A stretch of 41,317 bases of DNA from a virus, in the IMG/VR virus record IMGVR_UViG_3300004369_000040, positions 1-41,317 of that record. One strand, given 5' to 3'. The notes beneath the pieces were generated by a model. It saw nothing but the letters and a program-made list of their open reading frames with translations. It ran no database searches and was not told the DNA's origin. Every line of letters starts with the position of its first letter. Position 1 is the first letter of the stretch. The position numbers and the translations under genes were made by a program. Shown here piece after piece: positions 30,001-39,000 of this stretch.

Positions 30001-33000
30001 AAAATTCTACAGCACAGCGCAGGCATGATTGTTCCTGGATATGTATTGAACAATGAAAAAGCAAATCTCGTTGACAGTATTGTTTATGTAAAAAATGAGT
30101 ATTCTAAATTTAAAAACACATTTTTACAAACACTAGAACAACTTGATTTGGACTTAACAAATCCAAGTAAATGCGTTGATGATATTCTAGATAGAATGAA
30201 TAATAAAAAGAATAGCGTATTTCCTTTCTATTACAGTGACATGCTACCTTTTGGTAATCAAAAAACACAATTAGTATACACAATTGATGATGCTACTGAA
30301 ACAGAATTTGAATTTAATACACAGTTTGATCTGACAAGCCTTAGCAATAGGGCTGTGTTAGTATATCATAACACTAATCTTCTAATAGAAGGACAAGATT
30401 ATACTTTTGATACAGTAGAAGCAAAAATTGTATTAACTACAACTGGCGGCGCGGCGACACCGAGCATTAATTTACAAGTTAACGATACAATTACAATTGT
30501 AGAATACACTGACACAAACGGTAGTTTTGCTCCTCCTACTCCAAGTAAACTAGGACTGTATTATAAATTCATACCTAGAAAGTATACAGATGACACTTAC
30601 AAAACTCCAAAGACTGTTGTACAAGGGCACGATGGAAGCATTTGGGTAGGATATGGTGATCTCAGAGACGATGTTATTTTTGAATTTGAAAAACGCATTT
30701 ACAACAATATCAAAACTCAGTATAACAGAAACCTGTTTGACTTTGCAGATGTGATCCCTGGATACTACCGTAGTACTATTACAGACTTTGCCGAATCTAA
30801 TAATATTATTAGAAGTTATTTTGGCGAATGGAGTTTACGCAATAGAGTCAAAGTGCAAGAAAATAACATTACACAAAGTGAAGATTTGTTTAGCTGGAAT
30901 TACAGAAACAGTGTTAATAAACTAGATGGTACTAGAGTTCCTGGATACTGGCGAGGAATATATAAGTGGATTTACGACACAGATAGCCCGCATACTAAAC
31001 CATGGCAAATGCTTGGAGTATCAGAAAAACCAAATTGGTGGGATGATCGCTATGGCGAAGCACCTTATACATTTGGTAACACTGTTCTTTGGGAAGATTT
31101 GCGTGATGGCAAACTTTATAGTGATGCAACTGGTACAACATACGAGACTTTATTAAATTATCAGCGTCCATCATTGATGGATATTATCCCTGTAACAGAA
31201 CAAGGTGAACTAAAAGCACCTGCAGACTTTTTGATTAGAGATGCATATGAAACTAATGTTAATGGACAATGGGCATTTAGTGATCAAAGTCCAGTAGAAA
31301 CTGCGTGGAGACGCAGTAGTGAATTTCCTTTTGTAGTGCAGATTCTTGCTGCTAACTTATTGCCTGCAAAATATGGCACACTTATGTTTGATACAAATTT
31401 GTATACCAACGATAATCAGTATGACCAAATTTTACAAAAAGGTAAAAGTTACAGACCTGGAATTGCTGATTATAAAATACATGGCAGTACTTCATCTGAT
31501 GGTAGCATTAACCGCGTAGAAGGGTATAATCAATACATTGCTGAATATGTAAAAAATCAAGGGTATACCATTGACATCATTAATAATGAAATAAACAATC
31601 TAGAACTTAATCTTTGTTATGGTGTATCAGGATTTACAGATAAGAATTATATTAAGGTTGTTGCAGAGAGTGTTAGTCCTGGTAGTAGTAGTGAAAACAT
31701 TTTTATTCCAGACGAGGACCTCACAATCTATACTAAGAAAAGTGCTCCGTTAGAGCGTGTTGTATACAGCGGTATTCAAATTATTAAAAGAGCAAGCGGA
31801 TACGAAATACAAGGATATGATGTAGAAAATCCATTCTTTAAGATTATTCCTAGTGTGCAAAACAATAATTTTAATAATCGCACACTTGCTGATATAACCT
31901 TTTTCGAGTATCAAGATTTTGAATCTAGAATTATTAACATCCCATATGGCACAGTGATCACAACTCCGCAGCAAGTTTTTGATTTTATAGTAGGATATCA
32001 AAGATACTTGTTAAGTAGAGGTTTTGTTTTCAATGAAATCAATGAAGACGGACAGCCTTTTGATTTTGTAAGTGCTGGAATGGAGTATGCATTTTGGCTA
32101 CAACAAGGATGGGCAGTTGATAGTGTATTTGTTATAAGTCCATGTTTTAATAAACTTACTATTAACAGAGAATTCACCACAGTTGATAATATTCAAAATG
32201 TAGGACGAATTAAGGATGTTAATGGAAGAATTATTAAACCTGAATTTTATGATGTAAGCAGAATTGATAATCGTTTTGAAATTTCTATAGATATTGAAAA
32301 TACGCAATTGTACAGTGTACAAATCGATCCTGTACAGCACGAACATGTTCTTGTGTTTAATAATACTACAATCTTTAATGATATTATCTATCAACCAGCA
32401 CTAGGAAATAGACAAGAACGATTGAAATTGATCGGCAGTAAGAGCGGTGACTGGAATGGCACAATGCATGCACCTGGCTTCTTTCTTAGCAATGATACGA
32501 TTAACTTATGGCAGACTTATACAGACTATAAAAAAGGCGATATAGTAAGTTATCAAAACATAGTATATGTTGCAAAAGTAAATCATTTAGGAACACAGAT
32601 ATTTGATTTTAATCAATGGCTAGTTGCAGACAATATTAGTACTGGTATGATTAAAAACCTTACTACTAAAAGTGATCAATTTAAACAATTCTTTGATTTA
32701 GATAATTTGAACCTGGAAGATGGTGTTGACAAATTAGGCAAAGGTATTATTGGATTTAATGAAAAAAGTTATCTTGCAGGACTAGGGCTAGATGATGTTA
32801 GCCAAGTAAAGTTCTATCAAGGTATGCTAAAACAAAAAGGTACTAGTGCTACAATCAACAAACTAATCGATGCAGAACTTACTAACTTGAATCAAGAAAT
32901 TGACTATTTTGAAGAATGGGCATTCCGTGTTGGCGAGTTTGGCAGTATTGATAGTAACCAGGTTATTGAAACAATTATTCCAGAACAACAAGCATCTAAT

Positions 33001-36000
33001 AATCCATTTGTTTTACACTTTCATGCCGACGGCGAATTGCCAGCAGATAATCACGCAGGGCATTATCATGTACAAGGTAAGGATCTCTATAAGCGTCCTG
33101 GTAATTATAATGGTGATGTATTTGGAGTCAGAGATGCAAACAGTCTGACACTAGATGATTTGGACAGTGCAGGCTATGCAAGACTTGATGATGTTGATTT
33201 TACAGCGTTTAGCGGAGATGAATTAGAAGCACTAAGCAGTCGAATCAGTGAATTGGGCAAAGGTAAAAAGATTTGGGTTGCTACTGATGCTACAAATACC
33301 TGGGGTGTGCGCAGAATTGATGAAATGCTTAGTACAATTATTGAGGTACAAAGCACTACTAACGGATATCTAATATACACTACTGATAGAAATCACGGAC
33401 TTATCGCTGATGATTATGTTATTATCCGTGCAAATCTACCGGTAGGCAGAGTAAGCAAAGTACATAGTGTTGATAGTCCTAATAAGTTTACTATAAAAAT
33501 TACAAGTAATGCGTTTGAAATTAGTTTAACAAATGTTAAACTTCCTATGTATAAGTTAAGCAGTGTAAGATTTACACAGCCAAGCGATATACATGCATTT
33601 ACACCTGTGAGTGGCTGGGACAATCAAGAACTAGTCTGGGTTGATAAAGATAACACAGGTGCTTGGCAAGTATTGCAAAATACAAGACCATGGGCAAGTG
33701 TAGGAACAAAAACACAAAGTCCTATTAATGCACTTGACAAAATGGGAACTAGTATATCAATTAATAGTGCCAGCACACTTGCAGTTTCAGGTGCTCCAGA
33801 CGCCGGCACCGGATTGATTATTCCTTATGGCAGAAGTGAAGCAGGACCACTAGCAGAAGGCAATAGTCTAGGAGCAGCAACTATTGGTGATAGTCTAGAT
33901 AGTTTTGGTTTTAGTACCGGTGTTAGTGTTGATTATGTAGCAGTTGGTGCGCCCGACACTCAAAGTGCGCACGGCGCAGTATTTGTTTATTATGTAGACA
34001 GCTCCGGCACATTTAACAGAAGACCTACTCTTAGACCAAATGGACTTACTGCTAGTGATAAGTTTGGTTATGCAATTGCAATGAGTGGAAACGGAAGATA
34101 CTTGTTTGTGAGTGCTCCGGGCAGCAACATAGTATACGCATATACACTGATAGAAATTGCAGATACTAGTGTAAGATCGTATACAATTACATCAGATGGA
34201 AGTGCAACCTACACACTAGACTTTATTCCTATTAACAGTCAAGCATTAAATGTTGTTGATGAAAACGGCAAAGTTTACCTTCCAAATAAAGATTGGACGT
34301 TGAGCGGATCAAACATTACTTTTACAAGTAGCCCAGCAAGTAGTTTACAAATTGTTATAAGACAGCAAGATTATTTTGCACAGGTAAATTCATTCACTGG
34401 GCACGATACAATGCCGGGTGATCAGTTTGGATATGCAATAGATTGCGACTATTATGGTCGTTATATTGTTGTTGGAGCTCCGGATGCTGCAGTGGCGAAT
34501 AGCGATAGTACAGTGCTAAGTCAAGCAGGCGAAGCATATATTTTTGCACAACAAGTAGAGCGTTTTATCGGTGACGGCACAACAAAGGCATTTACAACCA
34601 CAGGCACACTACAAACAAAAATATTTGTAGAAGTAGACGGAGTTTTGCAAACAGAAACAGACAACGACGATGTTCCTACAGACAATGAGGGAAGCACTGA
34701 TGGGTTTTACACCAGAAGTGCAAATACAGTAACATTTAAACAAGCACCAATTAGCGGTGCAAAGATTGTTGTGTTTACAGGAAGTTTTGCTGAAAAACAA
34801 AAATTAGATCAAAATATTAGCGGTGAAACAATTGTTAGTGAAGAGCAGTTTGGTAAAAGTGTTAGTATAGACACTCGTGGCACAATAGTAGCAATCGGAG
34901 CGCCGGGCGAAGATGAAACAAATCCTAATACAGGTAGTGTGTTTATTTTCCAAGACACTGGTAAAAATTATGGATCCGTAACAACCAGTGTTACACACAA
35001 TCAAACTGCTGGTGATGTTTTCTATATTAACGATTACAAAGTTACAGTTAGCGAAACTGGAACAAACCCAACAGGCATCGCAACTGATATTAATCTTGCT
35101 GCTATACCTGGAATTAGTGCTAGTGTCAATAGTCTAGGACAAATTGTTATTTCTTCAACAAATACCGAAGATCTAAACAAACTAACATTAAACCCTGGCA
35201 CTGGACAACTTTTTACTAGAGATGGTGTGATTGCACCATTTGTTAACACACAAAAAATTAATCATCCTAATGCATTTGAAAACGAAAATTTTGGAAACAA
35301 AGTTATGTTTGACAAGCATGTTGGAATAGGACAAGATGCTTTTCCGGGTACAAGAAATCTAGTAATTGCAAGTGATAGAGCAAGCACACTATTAGGTGTT
35401 GGGTTTGATATTCAAAACAACAGCAATAGTGAAAACTATCTAGAAGCTACAACAACATTTGATGAAAAAGGCACAACATTCACCGACAGAAGAACGCAAA
35501 GCGGTGCTGCTTATGTGTATGAGTTATTAGATGCAAACAATCCATCTAGTGTAAATCCTAGTAAACTAGTGTTTGGTCAGCAATTAAAGAGCACAAACAT
35601 TCAAGACTTGGATGAATTTGGTGCAGCAGTTGCGTTCAGTGATAACAGAATCATTGTCGGCGCGCCGGGCGATACGACTAGTGTTGGCTCTAATGTTTAC
35701 GAAGACAGCGGCAGTATATACGAGTTTAATAACAATAGTAGAAAAAGTGCATGGAATGTTTTCCGAAATCAAGGCGATAGAGTTGATGTTTCTCGTATAA
35801 ACAGAGTAGCTCTTTACAATAAAAAAACAGGACAAGTAAGTGTATTTTTAGATTATATTGATCCTGCAAAAGGAAAAATTGCAGGCATAGCAAAAAGTGA
35901 ACTAGATTATATCAGCCACGGCGATCCTGCAATTTATAATGACAATAGCTGGAACTATAAGCAAGAATATAGATTGTGGTGGGACACAAGTACTGTTCAT

Positions 36001-39000
36001 TATCTAAATGCAGAGCAGGGTGATATAGATTTTAGATCTGACTATTGGGGTGTTCCGTTTCCTGGAAGCAGTATTGATGTATACGAATGGATTATGAGTG
36101 ATGTTCCTCCTAGTCAGTACACAGGCGAAGGTACAGTAAAAGACATTACAAAATTTACAACTGCAGAAGTATATGACAGTAAACACAATCACACAAAAAC
36201 ACATTGGTTCTTCTGGGTTAAAGGTCGCACAAGTATACCAAGTGAAGCAGAGTTTAGAAATATAAGTTCAGATAGTGTAACAAAAATTATCGAAGATCCA
36301 AAAGCACAAGGCATACCGTATGTAGCGTTTTTAGACAAAGATACCATTTCGTTATACAATTGTAAAAACTATTTTCAAGATAATAATATTGTATTAAGTA
36401 TTAACTATGATGTAGTTAAAAACGAAGGTATACTACACAGCGAATTTGAGTTATTTGGTAAAGGCAATACTGATCAAGAAATACCTTCAAGACTATACAG
36501 AAAACTTGTTGATAGTCTAGCAGGCAGCGATAGTGTAGGCAACTTAGTCCCCGATCCATATTTAAGCGATGTGGAAAAATACGGTGTGCTTACACAACCA
36601 CGCCAGGGTTTATTTGTAAATCGTGCTGCTGCTATTAAAATTATGGTGCAGTATTGTAACAATATATTTAAAACTGCACCATTTGCTAGATTTAGTAATC
36701 TTAACACATTGTTTGGAAGTGAACCATTACCTACTGTTAATAGCGGCGAATATAACCAAAAGGTAAATTCAATTCAAGAAAGAGATTTTCTAAATACCGC
36801 AATACTTTCCGCTGGTTTTAAAGTTTTAGTTTCTGCAGATGAAAATAATAATGATTATTGGAGTGTATATACACTACAAAGCAACAAAAGTTGGTTGCTT
36901 ACAAATATACAAGGATATAATACTGCAGACTATTGGAACTACATAACATACTATGCTGCCGGCTATGATAGTACAACTGTTCCAAAATATCAAGTGACAC
37001 TAGAAGCAGACTTGCTTACACTTACTGATGCAGTAACAGGCGACATTGCTAAAGTAACCAGCAATGATGAAGGCAACTTCAGTATGTTTGTTAAAACTGA
37101 TACAAACTGGGATGAAGTCATTATAGAGCGTGGCACTATCGAACTAAGTGCTAACTTATATGATTTTACAAAATCTAACGCTAATTTTGAAAGCACAGGT
37201 TTTGATAATGGCGGGTTTGATTTTAGTGCATTTGATAAGGTACCATCTCAAGAAATTAGACAAATTATCACTGGCATTAATAATGATATTTTTGTAAACA
37301 ATTACAAAATTAATATGAATGAACTGTTCTTCCGTTTGATGGAATATGCATTAAACGAAACAGAATTTACACAAGATTGGTTGTTTAAGACATCATTTAT
37401 TACAGTAGCACACAAAATCCGTAGTTTGGATCAGTATAGTACATTTAAATTTGATAATACTACATTCATCGAAAACTTCATCGAAGAAGTTAAGCCATAT
37501 AAAACTAAAATACGAGAATATGTGAGCAAGTATGACAAACTAGATACTTATGGCAGCGACACCACAGATTTTGATCTACATGCATTCTACGATGAAACAA
37601 ACTTTCTATTCCGCAAACCTAGTGGCGAGTATACTGGTGATGCAATACTACAAACACAAGGATTAAACAAGCCTTGGAGTGAAAATTACGGTTATAGACT
37701 AGAAAGTATACAAATTGTAAATGCAGGAACTGGATATCTAGATGATCCTGCAATTACAATCAGTGCACCGCAATTAGCAGGCGGTGTACAAGCAACTGCA
37801 ACAGCAAAAACAAATGGTAGTAGTATTGTAAGTGTTACAGTAACAAACAAAGGTAGTGGATATACAAGTAACCCAACAATTACGATTGCTGGAAGTGGCA
37901 GTAATTTAAAACTAAGTCCTAGACTAGTAAACAACACCGTAAGAAGTTTTGATAGTACAATAAAATTTGATCGCATTAGTTACAGTAGCACTATCGAAGC
38001 CTGGGCAAAAAACACTGCTTATAGCACAGGCGATATTATTGCATATCAAAACACTGTTACTAAAACTCAAGAAGTATACACTGCACAGAGCAACTTTACT
38101 TCAGGATCAGCATTTAGTGTGGAAGATGCTAACGGGTTCACTGTACTAGAAGTAGCAAAAGACGAAGACTTTGCAACTACTGCAGACAGAATTGCTGCTT
38201 ATTATTATCCTACAGCAGGCATGATAGGTGATGATTTAGAACTATTACAAAAAGGTACTGGTTACTTGGGGAACAAAGTAACAGGACCAGGATTTGATCA
38301 AAATCCCGGTTTTGATAGCAGTAACTTTGATACTGTAGCGTTTGATAACTTTGAAATTGATAATGACGGATTAGCAGTTCTAGCAGGCCTTGATACAAAT
38401 ATTAGCAGTTTGTTTACCGATTTAGATTTAGGTACACGCCCAGAAGATATCAATGTTGACGGCGCTGGCTTTGTTGATACTTATAACAGTCATGCTCCTG
38501 AGGAACTAGTACCAGGAAGAGTTTATGATACACTGGATATGGAAGTGTACACTCATGCAAGTCATGATTATGAAAAAGATGGCAATGCTCCTGAAATACG
38601 CTATACTAGTTTCACAGATGATACAGCAAGTAAGGTAGATTTCCAATATGGAGATCCTACAAAGAGTGCAGACGACTTTGAATATTTGATTGTATACAAA
38701 AATGCAGATAGAGTGTATAACTTTACAGTTGATTATGAAAGCAAAGAAGTTGTACTAAGTTCGACACTAACAGCAACAGACATACTACACATTTATGCTT
38801 ATGGTGTAACAGGTGAGAAGATTGTTGGTGAATATACATATGAAGGCGATGGTTCAACAACAGGATTTGTTCTAAGTAATATTCCTACACTTACACAACA
38901 AAGTTTGGTGTTTGTAGATGGTGTAGAAACTGCAGTAACAGTTGGGCAACAAGATAATAGATCATTGATTACATTTGCTACTGCACCAGACAATGGCGCA

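Noticed and set aside
27500-32760. TTGACA hexamers inside the giant gene
   Set aside because: They lack a well-spaced TATAAT and are not before any gene, so they are expected chance matches in AT-rich coding sequence.
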